A stretch of 64,000 nt of DNA, from contig CAZTDY010000015.1 in NCBI GenBank assembly GCA_964612295.1, positions 4,374 to 68,373 on the forward strand, written 5' to 3'. The DNA is from CAYQJL01 sp964612295 (GTDB lineage Bacteria > Eisenbacteria > RBG-16-71-46 > CAIMUX01 > WJJG01). The position numbers were made by a program, and so were the translations under genes. Below, piece after piece: positions 56,384 to 64,000 of this stretch. The notes beneath the pieces are model-generated. The model saw nothing but the letters and a program-made list of their open reading frames with translations, was not told the DNA's origin and did no database searches. Numbering within the stretch: position 1 is the stretch's first letter; the number at the start of each line of letters is the position of its first letter.

Positions 56384-58102
56384 ATGGCAGACTCCACTCG
56401 TGTGGAAGGACAGAACAAGCCTGAGGACGGGGTAACCACGCGGTCCTCTTGCGGATCGGGACACGCCCCCCACAAGGTGCGTGAGACAGCCAAGCCGCTC
56501 GAAGAGATGACCTTCGAGTCGTACTCGGGTATTCCCCTGGGCGAGCTTTACACCGAGGCCGATCGTAAGAAGCCGCTTTGGGATGAGCCCGGCACGGGAG
56601 ATACCTCCCTGCCGGCCGAGTACCCGTATACACGCGGCGTCCATCGGGATATGTATCGCGGGCGACGCTGGACCATGCGGATGTTCGCCGGCTTCGGGAT
56701 CCCGGAAGATACAAACAAGCGATTTCACTACCTGCTCGACCACGGGCAGACCGGCCTCTCCACCGCCTTCGACATGCCCACGCTCATGGGATATGACCCG
56801 GACCACGGGATGAGCGTAGGCGAGGTCGGCCGGGAAGGCGTTTCCATCGCCACCCTGCAGGACATGGAAGCGCTCTTCGATCAGATTCCACTGGAGAAGG
56901 TTTCGACGTCGATGACGATCAATGCCACGGCCATCGTGGCCTTGGCGTTCTATGTCTCCGTCGCGCAAAAGCAGGGCGTGGCGCCTGAACATCTGCGTGG
57001 CACGATGCAGAACGACATCCTCAAGGAATTCATCGCGCAGAAAGAGTGGATCAGCCCCCCCGAGCCCTCCATGCGGATCATCCGCGATATGCTGGTCTAC
57101 AGCACGGAGCACATGCCGAAATGGAACACCATTTCGATCTCGGGCTACCACATTCGCGAAGCCGGAGCGACCGCGGTTCAGGAGTTGGCCTTCACCCTGG
57201 CGGACGGCATCGGCTACGTGCAGGCAGGCATCGACGCCGGCCTGGATCCCGACTCCTTCGGCCCACGCCTGTCGTTCTTCTTCGATGTTCACAACGACTT
57301 CTTCGAGGAGATCGCCAAGTTCCGCGCGGCGCGCCGCATCTGGGCTAAGGTCATGAAGGAACGTTTCGGGGCAAAGAACCCCCGGTCCTGGTTGCTGCGT
57401 ACCCACGCGCAGACCGCGGGCGTCTCATTGACCGCCCAGCAGCCATACAACAACGTCGTCCGCGTGGCGCTCCAGGCGTTGGCCGCGGTGCTGGGAGGCA
57501 CGCAGTCGTTGCACACGAACTCCCTGGACGAGACCTATGCGTTGCCGACCGAGGAAGCCGCCAAGATCGCTCTGCGGACGCAGCAGATCATCGCCGATGA
57601 GACCAACATCCCCAACGTCGTCGACCCGATGGGTGGATCCTACTTCCTCGAGAAACTGACCGATCAGGTGGAGGAGGCGGCCTGGAAGTACATCAACCAC
57701 ATCGATACCCTCGGGGGCATCGTCCCCGCCGTCACGCAAGGGTATCCCCAGAAGGAGATCGCCCGCTCGGCCTACGAGTTCCAGCAGCAGATCGAGAGGG
57801 GCGATCGGGTCATCGTCGGCATCAACAAATACGTGGAAGGTGAAACCGACGATTCGATTCCAACGTTGAAGATAGAGCATGAGGTCGAGCGCAAGCAGAT
57901 TGAGAGGATCCAGAAACTGCGCGAGTCCCGTGACGCGGCGCGAGCCCGAGAGACCTTGGATGCCGTGGCCCAGGCCGCGGCCGGGACCGACAACCTGGTT
58001 CCGCGTATCGTGGAAGCTGTTCAGGCCGGCATCACCCTGGGCGAAGTGAGTGATGTGTTCCGAGAGGTGTTTGGCGTCTACCGTGATCCGGCATTTCTAT
58101 AG
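56384..58102 (+). CDS. Methylmalonyl-CoA mutase, catalytic large-subunit type
   Basis: 572 residues, GGGGAGGATATGGA before the ATG. Catalytic TIM barrel only: YPYTRGVHRDMYRGRRWTMRMFAGFGIPEDTNKRFHYLL, GLSTAFDMPTLMGYD, STSMTINATAIVALAFYVSVA, RTHAQTAGVSLTAQQPYNNVVRVALQALAAVLGGTQSLHTN and DETYALPTEEAA. The C-terminal B12-binding domain is absent, as in archaeal and many bacterial split mutases where a separate small protein carries cobalamin; that subunit is not in this window. Interconverts methylmalonyl-CoA and succinyl-CoA. An N-terminal extension of about 40 residues is Ser/Lys rich. Confidence 0.93.
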   Translation: MADSTRVEGQNKPEDGVTTRSSCGSGHAPHKVRETAKPLEEMTFESYSGIPLGELYTEADRKKPLWDEPGTGDTSLPAEYPYTRGVHRDMYRGRRWTMRMFAGFGIPEDTNKRFHYLLDHGQTGLSTAFDMPTLMGYDPDHGMSVGEVGREGVSIATLQDMEALFDQIPLEKVSTSMTINATAIVALAFYVSVAQKQGVAPEHLRGTMQNDILKEFIAQKEWISPPEPSMRIIRDMLVYSTEHMPKWNTISISGYHIREAGATAVQELAFTLADGIGYVQAGIDAGLDPDSFGPRLSFFFDVHNDFFEEIAKFRAARRIWAKVMKERFGAKNPRSWLLRTHAQTAGVSLTAQQPYNNVVRVALQALAAVLGGTQSLHTNSLDETYALPTEEAAKIALRTQQIIADETNIPNVVDPMGGSYFLEKLTDQVEEAAWKYINHIDTLGGIVPAVTQGYPQKEIARSAYEFQQQIERGDRVIVGINKYVEGETDDSIPTLKIEHEVERKQIERIQKLRESRDAARARETLDAVAQAAAGTDNLVPRIVEAVQAGITLGEVSDVFREVFGVYRDPAFL

Positions 58103-58124
58103 GGCCTTTCACCGCGAAAGGCCC
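58102..58124 (+). terminator. Hairpin after the mutase gene
   Basis: GGGCCTTTC and GAAAGGCCC form a perfect 9-bp stem around ACCGC that begins at the stop codon. No T-run follows, so termination is possible but not certain. Confidence 0.5.
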
Positions 58125-58171
58125 CGTGGAGTCCATGGAATGTGCTCCGTGATTGTACAGGAGGTCAGTCG

Positions 58172-58936
58172 ATGAATCGTTCAGGGAGCAGCTCGACCGT
58201 GGTCGATGCCCTGCGTCTGGGTCTTGACCCGGTTCGCGTGGGGCGTTTCGAGACCGAGATTACTCAGCACCCGGACACGCTCGTGATTGGCACCGGACAG
58301 GGAGAGAATGCTCCCCTCCTCGTCTGCCTGCATCCCCCCCGCTTGACCGAGTTTCAGTTCGCCCAGAAGGCCCGCGGCCTGACGACGCTCAGCGCTCATC
58401 TCGCGTTCCCGCGCGGCCTCCACGCCCATCTCGTTGACCTGGGTGGCGCACGAACGGTCGGCTATTCCTGGATCCACTACACGGGAAACAACCCGTCCTT
58501 CCGGAAGTGTGTGGATGAGGCCAGCGACTACCTTGATCGCGTCATGGATCAGCTTCTCGAAAACCTGCCCGTGGACCGTCGTTCGATCTACATCTTGGGT
58601 GCGGAGGGGGCGGCTCTTTTCGCTGGTTTGCACGCCGTCTCGAGGGCCGATCAGTTCGCTGGGGTGATCGCGCTCGCCGGGGACATCTATCCCGATCTGG
58701 TGGCTGAATTCTCGTCCAAATCCTGCACCATGCCGGTGCTTTGGATTCAAGGCCGTCGCAGCCGCAGTGTGCGCAACGGACAGGTGCGCCAACAGGCCGA
58801 CGAGCTTCGCAACTACGGATTCTCCGTCGACGTCGAGCTTCTCGAAGGAGACGCCGCACCCTGGCACGAGGAGGAGTCGGTCATCATCGACTGGGTCTCC
58901 CAGAAAGCGGGAATCCCGGCGCCGGAGTTGACCTAG
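58172..58936 (+). CDS. Alpha/beta-hydrolase-like protein lacking the nucleophile Ser
   Basis: About 254 residues from the ATG at 58172 (MNRSGSSST); AGGAGG lies before it. The order of strands resembles phospholipase/carboxylesterase or PHB-depolymerase-type hydrolases: NAPLLVCLHPPRLTEFQFAQ, a helix, then RRSIYILGAEGAALFAGLHAV where the nucleophile elbow G-x-S-x-G should be, then VIALAGDIYPDLV and PVLWIQGRRSRSVRNGQVRQQADELR. The elbow reads GAEGA, so Glu replaces Ser; the C-terminal PWHEEESVIIDW may hold the usual His. It may be a non-catalytic relative. It follows the mutase gene by 70 bases. Confidence 0.65.
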   Translation: MNRSGSSSTVVDALRLGLDPVRVGRFETEITQHPDTLVIGTGQGENAPLLVCLHPPRLTEFQFAQKARGLTTLSAHLAFPRGLHAHLVDLGGARTVGYSWIHYTGNNPSFRKCVDEASDYLDRVMDQLLENLPVDRRSIYILGAEGAALFAGLHAVSRADQFAGVIALAGDIYPDLVAEFSSKSCTMPVLWIQGRRSRSVRNGQVRQQADELRNYGFSVDVELLEGDAAPWHEEESVIIDWVSQKAGIPAPELT

Positions 58937-58991
58937 GTTCGAATATGACTCGCCCCGGGCGGCTGGAACCTGCCCCCGCCGCCCGGGTAGC

Positions 58992-60149
58992 TCAGACTGG
59001 AACACCCCCATCCTCTCGGGATGGGGAGCCCTGGCGAGGCCGCGCCGGCTCCGGCTGGCGCGGTACTCTATATCCGCTCTCCCGATGGCTACGCAATCCC
59101 TGGGGAAACAGCATGTCCGTTTCAATCGACGGCGTGCGGTGCAGCTTCCAGATGGCAACCGCCCGGAGGATCGTGTACTTCAATTCCCGCACGTTTCCGG
59201 GCCAGGAATGCCTGACGAGCGAAGCGCTCGCGGCCGGGCTGAAGCCGGGCGCGAGGCCCAACGCCTGGTGGGCGAAGTAGTCGGCCAAGGGAAGCACGTC
59301 GGAGATGCGCTCGCGCAGTGGCGTGAGGTAAAGACGGATCGCGCCCAAGCGAAAGAGAAGATCCGGGCGGAAGCGTCCCTCGTCGGTGGCCCGATCCAGA
59401 TCGGCGTTGGTGGCCGCCACGATCCTGACATTGACTTGCCGCGTGCGCACCTCGCCCAAGCGCCGCAGCTCTCCCGTCTCCAAAACACGCAGCAACTTGA
59501 CCTGGGCCCGCGCGTCCATCTCCCCCACCTCGTCCAGGAAGAGCGTTCCCTCATGCGCGGCCTCGAAGAGCCCCTGCTTTTCCATCGTGGCTCCGGTGTA
59601 GGCTCCTCGCGCGTGACCGAAGAGTTCACTCTCCTGAAGCTGAGGAGGCATGGCGCCACAGTTGATTGCCACCGACGCCTGCCCGTCCCTGCGGCTCAAC
59701 CGGTGAACTGCCTGGGCCAGGACCTCCTTGCCGGTCCCGCTTTCGCCCTCGAGGAGCACCGGCAATTCGGTCGGCGCAAGTTGGCGGATGCGTTGAAGGA
59801 CCGTGTGCATCTTCGGATCCTGAGTGATGAAGCTCGCACTGGGATCGGGTTGTCGGCCGCGGGCGTCGGGGCCGGAGGTCTTGCCCTGCCTGGCTCCGCC
59901 GACCTCGGCCAGCTCGGGCCACAGCCAGATCTGATTGGGAGCGAGTGCGGGTAACCCGGCCAATCCGAGCCTCATGAGGATGCCGAACCATGCTCTGAGC
60001 TCCGGGTGCTTTCTTCCCAATGAGGGCAGACAACCCGATGCAAAGGTGTGGGCAAGCCTCCGGGCTTTTCCGTCCTGGCCCAATGCCAGCGCGTGCTCCA
60101 CTTCCTCCCGCAAATCCATTGACTGAGCCAGGTACTCACGAATCTCCAC
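58992..60149 (-). CDS. Sigma-54 activator with no receiver and no DNA-binding domain
   Basis: 385 residues. GTG start at 60149 with GAGGAGGG before it. About 105 N-terminal residues of helices (TPR-like at best; no receiver, PAS or GAF pattern), then the AAA+ domain: Walker A GESGTGKE, the sigma-54 loop as GAYTGA (FGHARGAYTGATMEK), Walker B LFLDEVGEMD, and WPGNVRELKYTILRAV. After it come 45 residues of low-complexity, charged sequence with no Fis-type helix-turn-helix. Such enhancer-independent activators act from solution or via a partner. Its target promoter is unknown. Confidence 0.87.
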   Translation of the reverse strand: MEIREYLAQSMDLREEVEHALALGQDGKARRLAHTFASGCLPSLGRKHPELRAWFGILMRLGLAGLPALAPNQIWLWPELAEVGGARQGKTSGPDARGRQPDPSASFITQDPKMHTVLQRIRQLAPTELPVLLEGESGTGKEVLAQAVHRLSRRDGQASVAINCGAMPPQLQESELFGHARGAYTGATMEKQGLFEAAHEGTLFLDEVGEMDARAQVKLLRVLETGELRRLGEVRTRQVNVRIVAATNADLDRATDEGRFRPDLLFRLGAIRLYLTPLRERISDVLPLADYFAHQALGLAPGFSPAASASLVRHSWPGNVRELKYTILRAVAIWKLHRTPSIETDMLFPQGLRSHRESGYRVPRQPEPARPRQGSPSREDGGVPV

Positions 60150-60580
60150 ATGACCCTCCTCGCTGTTCCCGTTGACCGCGGCCGTTCATGACCGACCACC
60201 AGGTGTGCAATTCGTCGCTGAAGAGGGCGATGCAGGATTCTTAATATGTGCGCCGCCCAGGTGAGAATCGCCGGCCGGCACGGGTCTGTGGCTACCCTGA
60301 CTCCAGCACATTCGGTGCCAGACCCCCCTGTCCGGAGCCCGGTCGTGGCCAAATGCAAGCTGGGTCGCCCAAGATGCAACGTCGGTCCCGCAGGGTGGCG
60401 AGGCCCGCGGGATAACCGGTCCACGGAGCATCGGCCCATCTGCAACCGGAGAGGCAGGTTAGTCCAAGAGTCCTCGATCAAGGGGCTCGTGGTACGCAGA
60501 CTGCAAGGAGGCCCCACGACCGGGGCAAGGCATGCACGAGGGATCCACATCTTCTGAAGACCAGAAGGAGCCACATCCAG
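60150..60580. other. Intergenic region, 431 bases
   Basis: Lies between the sigma-54 activator start (minus) and the small lipoprotein gene (plus). It should hold two promoters; I found no convincing -24/-12 or -35/-10 pair. Several short frames are open, but their compositions are Arg/Pro-rich and no start has a good ribosome-binding site. GAAGGAG at about 60565 belongs to the lipoprotein gene. Confidence 0.45.
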
Positions 60581-60805
60581 ATGAAGCAACGGGTGCGACA
60601 TCTCAGCGTTCTGAGTCTGGCGATCCTCGCCATGCTGGCGCTGACCTTCACGTCCACCGGCTGCAGCTCCGGAACATCCCCGACGCAGCCCGAGGACCCC
60701 ATCGTTCACGAACCCCCCGCCGCGCCATCGCCCGATTCGATGCAGAAAGGCATCGATGTCGAGCGCGAGCCGGACACCGGGGAACAACCCGATCCGGCCA
60801 ACTAG
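60581..60805 (+). CDS. Small lipoprotein, function unknown
   Basis: 74 residues. Signal peptide with a long hydrophobic stretch (LSVLSLAILAMLALTFT) and lipobox STGC, then a 45-residue Pro/Asp/Glu-rich tail (SSGTSPTQPEDPIVHEPP...). GAAGGAGCC lies 10 bases ahead of the ATG. The tail looks disordered; a role in the envelope is all that can be said. Confidence 0.75.
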   Translation: MKQRVRHLSVLSLAILAMLALTFTSTGCSSGTSPTQPEDPIVHEPPAAPSPDSMQKGIDVEREPDTGEQPDPAN

Positions 60806-61312
60806 GCCGATCGATCAGACATTCGAGCAAGAGGAGAGGCTGAACAGACAGGCGCACTGTAGATGAGCGACCGCGATGAAGGAACCGTGTAGACGCGACC
60901 GTGAACCGCGAACCCGACCGCGCAACGTTCTAGAGCAACCAGCCTGCGTGAGGCGCATTCGGCAAAGGGCGCAGGCCGGCATTCAGCCACTTCGCAACCG
61001 GGGAGGTACAGGCAACCGATTTGAGTTTTGCACCAAAGCGTTCTTCCGGCGGTTTGGAGACGTGAACGCGTTTCCTGCAGTGAGTTTCCCGCCTCCTCAC
61101 CATGCCCTTTGCCCCGAGGACTCACTGGCCGCCGGAGACCTTCCCAGAGGGGGACCCTGCAACAGGGTCCCCCTCACACGTTTAGGCAGGCATCCTGGCA
61201 CGCCGCCAAGGGAACCGTCCGGCAGGAGAAACCTGGCCTTCGAATATCCGTAGAGCTAGACTGTAGTACTGGATGCAGGGAGGCCTGTGTCTACGGAATC
61301 TGGAGGTTGGCG
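60806..61312. other. Gene-poor region, 507 bases
   Basis: No reading frame with a start signal and normal composition is visible. It holds one perfect inverted repeat at 61147-61175 (listed separately). An untranslated leader or a small RNA is possible, but there is no direct support. Confidence 0.45.
61147..61175. repeat. Perfect 13-bp inverted repeat
   Basis: GAGGGGGACCCTG and CAGGGTCCCCCTC are separated by CAA. The stable hairpin has no T-run, and lies in a gene-poor stretch. It might end the lipoprotein message or be a REP-like element. Confidence 0.6.
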
Positions 61313-61561
61313 ATGCTTGAATTTCTCGGCTTCATCATCGTGTCCGCGCTGGTGCTGTTCTTGATCGGGGTGGCACTGAAAGTCACGTGGTTCGTGGCCA
61401 GTTTGCTGCTCATACCGCTCAAACTGATCTTCGCTCTCGGCGGGATCCTGCTCGCGGGTGCCCTGTGCCTGTTCTTGCTCCCGGCGACGCTGATCGCGGT
61501 GCTGGCACTGGCGGGTGGACTGGTCGTCGTGGCCATGGGGGCGCTGGCCTCGGTCTTCTAG
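61313..61561 (+). CDS. Small hydrophobic membrane protein
   Basis: 82 residues, GGAGG at 61302-61306 before the ATG. Almost wholly hydrophobic, with two or three membrane helices (FLGFIIVSALVLFLIGVAL, FVASLLLIPLKLIFALGGILLAGAL, LLPATLIAVLALAGGLVVVAMGAL). No family recognised. Good translation signals and the absence of any stop in a strongly hydrophobic frame argue that it is real. Confidence 0.7.
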   Translation: MLEFLGFIIVSALVLFLIGVALKVTWFVASLLLIPLKLIFALGGILLAGALCLFLLPATLIAVLALAGGLVVVAMGALASVF

Positions 61562-61584
61562 CGGTGGGCAAGGGGCGCGACGGC

Positions 61585-62475
61585 TCACTCCCCTTGGAAA
61601 AGGCGCGCCCGCTCGGAGGTCACCCACCCGGCATCCGGTCCGCTCAACAGCCCGCGCACCTGATCGTGAACCCGTCCGTTTGACGCCAGGATCTCTACCC
61701 CTTCAGCCGGCACACCCTCTGGATCGATCGAGGTCACTTCTCCCCCCGCCTCCTGCACCAGCAACATTCCCGCCGCGACATCCCAAGGCTTCAGATAGAG
61801 CTCCCAAAACGCGTCGAAACGCCCGGCAGCCACGAAGCAAAGGTCGAGCGCGGCCGATCCACCCCGCCGGATGCCCCGCGTCTGGAGCGCAACCTTCCTG
61901 AAATTCTCCAGGTTGTTGTTCTCCAGTTCGTTGCGCCGGTAAGCAAACCCTGTAGCAACCAAGCTTTGCCCCAGTTGATCCTGCTCCGAGACCCTGATCG
62001 GTCGGGAGCCCAGCTGAGCCCCACCTCCGCGCTGGGCCGTGTACATCTCGCCCAGGAGCGGCGCAAAGACGACGCCGAGATCGAGCCTGAGATGGGTGCC
62101 GGAGCCGAAGAATCCGGATGCCCGCGGATCCACAGGGTCCGCCTCGTCCACAGGGCCGACGTATCCGCTTGCCCGGGCGATGCTCACACAGAAGAAGGGG
62201 TGACCGTGCACGAAATTCGTGGTGCCATCCAGAGGATCTATAATCCAGAGGTTTCCGCTGCTGCCCGGCCGGCGCACGGCCTCTTCGCCCAGGATGGCGT
62301 CGTCGGGATAGGCGGCTTCGATTCTCTCGGCCAGATACCGTTCGGCCCGCTGATCCGCCTCCGTGACCAGGTCGCGCCGGCCCTTGAATCCGATCTGGGT
62401 GGTTTCCAGGTGGCCACAGATCCCCGACAGGAGTTCACCGGCCCCGGTGGCAATGTCTTTCGCGAATTCCAGCAC
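61585..62475 (-). CDS. Inositol-1-monophosphatase family phosphatase
   Basis: About 296 residues from a GTG at 62475 (VLEFAKDIATGAGELL), with a G-rich run upstream; the frame stays open to 62625, and those extra 50 residues do not look like the family. Metal motifs are complete: LGEEAVRRPG, WIIDPLDGTTNFVHGHPFF and LKPWDVAAGMLLVQEAGG. An insert of about 20 residues (YVGPVDEADPVDPRASGFFG) after ARAS is unusual. Hydrolyses inositol phosphate or related sugar phosphates; SuhB-like action on transcription is also possible. Divergent from glyS. Confidence 0.9.
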   Translation of the reverse strand: MLEFAKDIATGAGELLSGICGHLETTQIGFKGRRDLVTEADQRAERYLAERIEAAYPDDAILGEEAVRRPGSSGNLWIIDPLDGTTNFVHGHPFFCVSIARASGYVGPVDEADPVDPRASGFFGSGTHLRLDLGVVFAPLLGEMYTAQRGGGAQLGSRPIRVSEQDQLGQSLVATGFAYRRNELENNNLENFRKVALQTRGIRRGGSAALDLCFVAAGRFDAFWELYLKPWDVAAGMLLVQEAGGEVTSIDPEGVPAEGVEILASNGRVHDQVRGLLSGPDAGWVTSERARLFQGE

Positions 62476-62611
62476 GGCGCGCCCCCCAGTGGCCCGTGGC
62501 AGGCCTGCCTGGGGCTGCTCGGGCTCTAAAAGCGTCTTGATCGGCCGATAAGGCACAGTGTAGCGTACACGCTCTGCAAACGATTGGCCATGTTTGGGTG
62601 AGGATGGGTTT

Positions 62612-63946
62612 ATGGAAAACATCATGGATCGGTTGACCGCGCTCTGTAAGCGGCGTGGTTTCGTGTTCCCCAGTTCGGATATCTATGGCGGCATCAATGC
62701 CTGTTGGGACTACGGCCCGCTCGGCACGCGGCTCAAGAACAACATCAAGTCCGAGTGGATGAAGGCCATGACCCGTTCGCAGGCGAACGTGGTCCCGCTC
62801 GATGCGGCCATCATCATGCACCCACGCGTGTGGGAAGCGTCCGGTCACGTCTCGGAGTTTTCCGACCCGATGATCGACTGCAGGAACTGCAAGGCCCGCT
62901 ACCGCGCAGACGATGTCGACTTCGACTACGCGGATGAAAAGACCGCCTGTCCCAAGTGCGGACAGCGCGGCCAGTTCACCGAGCCGCGGATGTTCAACCT
63001 CATGTTCAAGACCTTCATGGGTCCGGTCGAGGATGACACGGCGGTCGTCTATCTGCGCCCGGAGACGGCGCAGGGCATCTACGTCAATTTCGACAACGTG
63101 CGCATCTCCGCGCGGCAGAAGATTCCGTTCGGCATCGCCCAGATCGGAAAGGCGTTTCGAAACGAAATCACGCCCGGCAACTTCATCTTCCGCACGCGTG
63201 AGTTCGAGCAGATGGAGATGCAATTCTTCGTGAAGCCGGGATCGGACGGCGAGTGGTTCGAACACTGGAAAGAAGAGCGCATGAAGTGGTACCTGAGCGT
63301 CGGCGTGGACAAGGACCGCCTCCGGTTCCATGAGCACGGCTCCGATGAACTGGCCCACTACGCGCGGGCGGCCTTCGACATTCAGTACAAGTTTGGGTTT
63401 GGCCAAGACCCCTGGCATGAACTCGAGGGCATTCACAACCGGGGCGATTTCGATCTGGGACGCCACCAGGAGTTCGCGGGCAAGAAACTCGAGTACTTCG
63501 ACGAGGCGAGCCGTGAGCGTTACCTCCCCTACATCATCGAAACCTCGGCGGGCTGCGATCGCACGCTGCTGATGCTCCTGATCAATGGCTACCGCGAGGA
63601 AGAGATCAAGGGCGAGAAACGCGTCTTCTTGGGATTCCATCCGCGCATGGCCCCGATCAAGGCCGCTGTGTTCCCGCTGGTGAAGAAGGAAGGGATGCCC
63701 GAGACAGCGGGCAAGCTCTACGAAGAACTCAGGCCGCACTTCGACATTCTCTACGATGCGGCAGGCAGTATCGGGCGGCGCTACGCCCGCCAGGACGAGA
63801 CCGGAACGCCCTTCTGCATCACGATCGACGGCCAGACGGCGGAGGATCAAAGCGTCACGATCCGTCACCGTGATACGCTGGAGCAGGAGCGCGTGGCCTT
63901 GGATCAAGTGCGGACCCGCCTGACGGAGCTGATCGAAGGACCCTAG
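62612..63946 (+). CDS. glyS: Glycyl-tRNA synthetase (alpha2 type)
   Basis: 444 residues from the ATG at 62612, with GGTGAGGA ahead. Class II synthetase of the dimeric GlyQS-unlike type: RGFVFPSSDIYGGINACWDYGPLGTRLKNNIK at the N-terminus, a zinc-ribbon-like pair MIDCRNCKARY...ACPKCGQRG, motif 2 FGIAQIGKAFRNEITPGNFIFRTREFEQMEM, and motif 3 IIETSAGCDRTLLMLLINGY. The C-terminal anticodon domain (HPRMAPIKAAVFPLVKKEG...IGRRYARQDETGTPFCITID) is complete. A strong terminator follows. Confidence 0.97.
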   Translation: MENIMDRLTALCKRRGFVFPSSDIYGGINACWDYGPLGTRLKNNIKSEWMKAMTRSQANVVPLDAAIIMHPRVWEASGHVSEFSDPMIDCRNCKARYRADDVDFDYADEKTACPKCGQRGQFTEPRMFNLMFKTFMGPVEDDTAVVYLRPETAQGIYVNFDNVRISARQKIPFGIAQIGKAFRNEITPGNFIFRTREFEQMEMQFFVKPGSDGEWFEHWKEERMKWYLSVGVDKDRLRFHEHGSDELAHYARAAFDIQYKFGFGQDPWHELEGIHNRGDFDLGRHQEFAGKKLEYFDEASRERYLPYIIETSAGCDRTLLMLLINGYREEEIKGEKRVFLGFHPRMAPIKAAVFPLVKKEGMPETAGKLYEELRPHFDILYDAAGSIGRRYARQDETGTPFCITIDGQTAEDQSVTIRHRDTLEQERVALDQVRTRLTELIEGP

Positions 63947-63962
63947 CTGAAACAGAATGAAG

Positions 63963-63999
63963 AGGCCTGCCCGGAGACAATCCGGTCAGGCCTTTTTTT
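63963..63999 (+). terminator. Rho-independent terminator after glyS
   Basis: AGGCCTG pairs with CAGGCCT and CCGGA with TCCGG inside it (one mismatch), followed by a run of seven T. Confidence 0.92.
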
Positions 64000-64000
64000 G

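Noticed and set aside
58983..59060. A stretch starting GCCCGGGTAGCTCAG looks like the 5' end of a tRNA gene.
   Set aside because: No matching GAGC for the D stem, no anticodon arm, T arm or acceptor 3' half follows; it overlaps the 3' end of the sigma-54 activator gene.
59007..59062. GC-rich hairpins (CCCCATCC/GGATGGGG and one more) as terminators.
   Set aside because: They fall within the last codons of the sigma-54 activator gene and lack T-runs on either strand.

Overview
The window is a 64 kb, high-GC, gene-dense stretch of bacterial chromosome with no ribosomal RNA, tRNA, CRISPR array, transposase or phage gene that I could find. Housekeeping genes (metG, era, ispH, pdxS/pdxT, glyS, an inositol-phosphatase gene) sit beside large secreted proteins that end in a FlgD-like beta-sandwich domain. 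That style of secretome is typical of poorly cultured FCB-group lineages (Eisenbacteria/Krumholzibacteriota-like). Hcp, superoxide reductase, flavodiiron protein, rubrerythrin and a DsrMK-like pair suggest an anaerobe or microaerophile. The lineage assignment is inference only.

Layout. 1-8.5 kb: cell-envelope proteins: a lipoprotein with an internal stop codon, a sulfatase-fold/TPR protein, a C-lectin/arylsulfotransferase lipoprotein, a WD40 lipoprotein, and a PKD/redoxin lipoprotein that appears to be a selenoprotein (in-frame TGA followed at once by a bacterial SECIS-like hairpin). 8.8-14.9 kb: metG, a sensor kinase, era, ispH. 14.9-25 kb: an M1 peptidase, an LVIVD beta-propeller, a frameshifted beta-helix protein and a 1636-residue C25-like protein. 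25.2-28.6 kb: a nitrosative-stress unit (ferredoxin, Hcp, Crp/Fnr regulator) behind a perfect HcpR-type palindrome. 28.5-41.4 kb: a metal-efflux locus on the minus strand (sensor kinase and NtrC-type regulator, then receiver protein, CusC, YHS protein, CusB, CusA and a permease-HMA fusion) with a sigma-54 promoter and an upstream palindrome. 41.6-46.5 kb: an ArsR-controlled dsrE-tusA-dsrM-dsrK unit followed by a FadL-type porin. 46.5-51.2 kb: a peroxide/superoxide/oxygen-defence cluster around a PerR-like regulator. 51.3-55.4 kb: a receiver-like protein and a pdxR-pdxS-pdxT operon. 55.7-64 kb: a double-ACT protein, a methylmalonyl-CoA mutase subunit, a degenerate alpha/beta hydrolase, a sigma-54 activator without a DNA-binding domain, two small envelope proteins, an inositol-monophosphatase-family gene and glyS.

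How they work together. Three stress modules look self-regulated: Hcp with its HcpR-like activator; the Fur/PerR protein with peroxiredoxin, superoxide reductase, ferritin, flavodiiron protein, rubredoxin and rubrerythrin; and the sigma-54-dependent metal efflux system with its own two-component pair. The ArsR-DsrE-TusA-DsrMK unit would link protein-bound sulfur to the quinone pool. The most interesting single item is the putative selenoprotein at 7532-8479; it would be overlooked as two truncated ORFs by standard gene callers.
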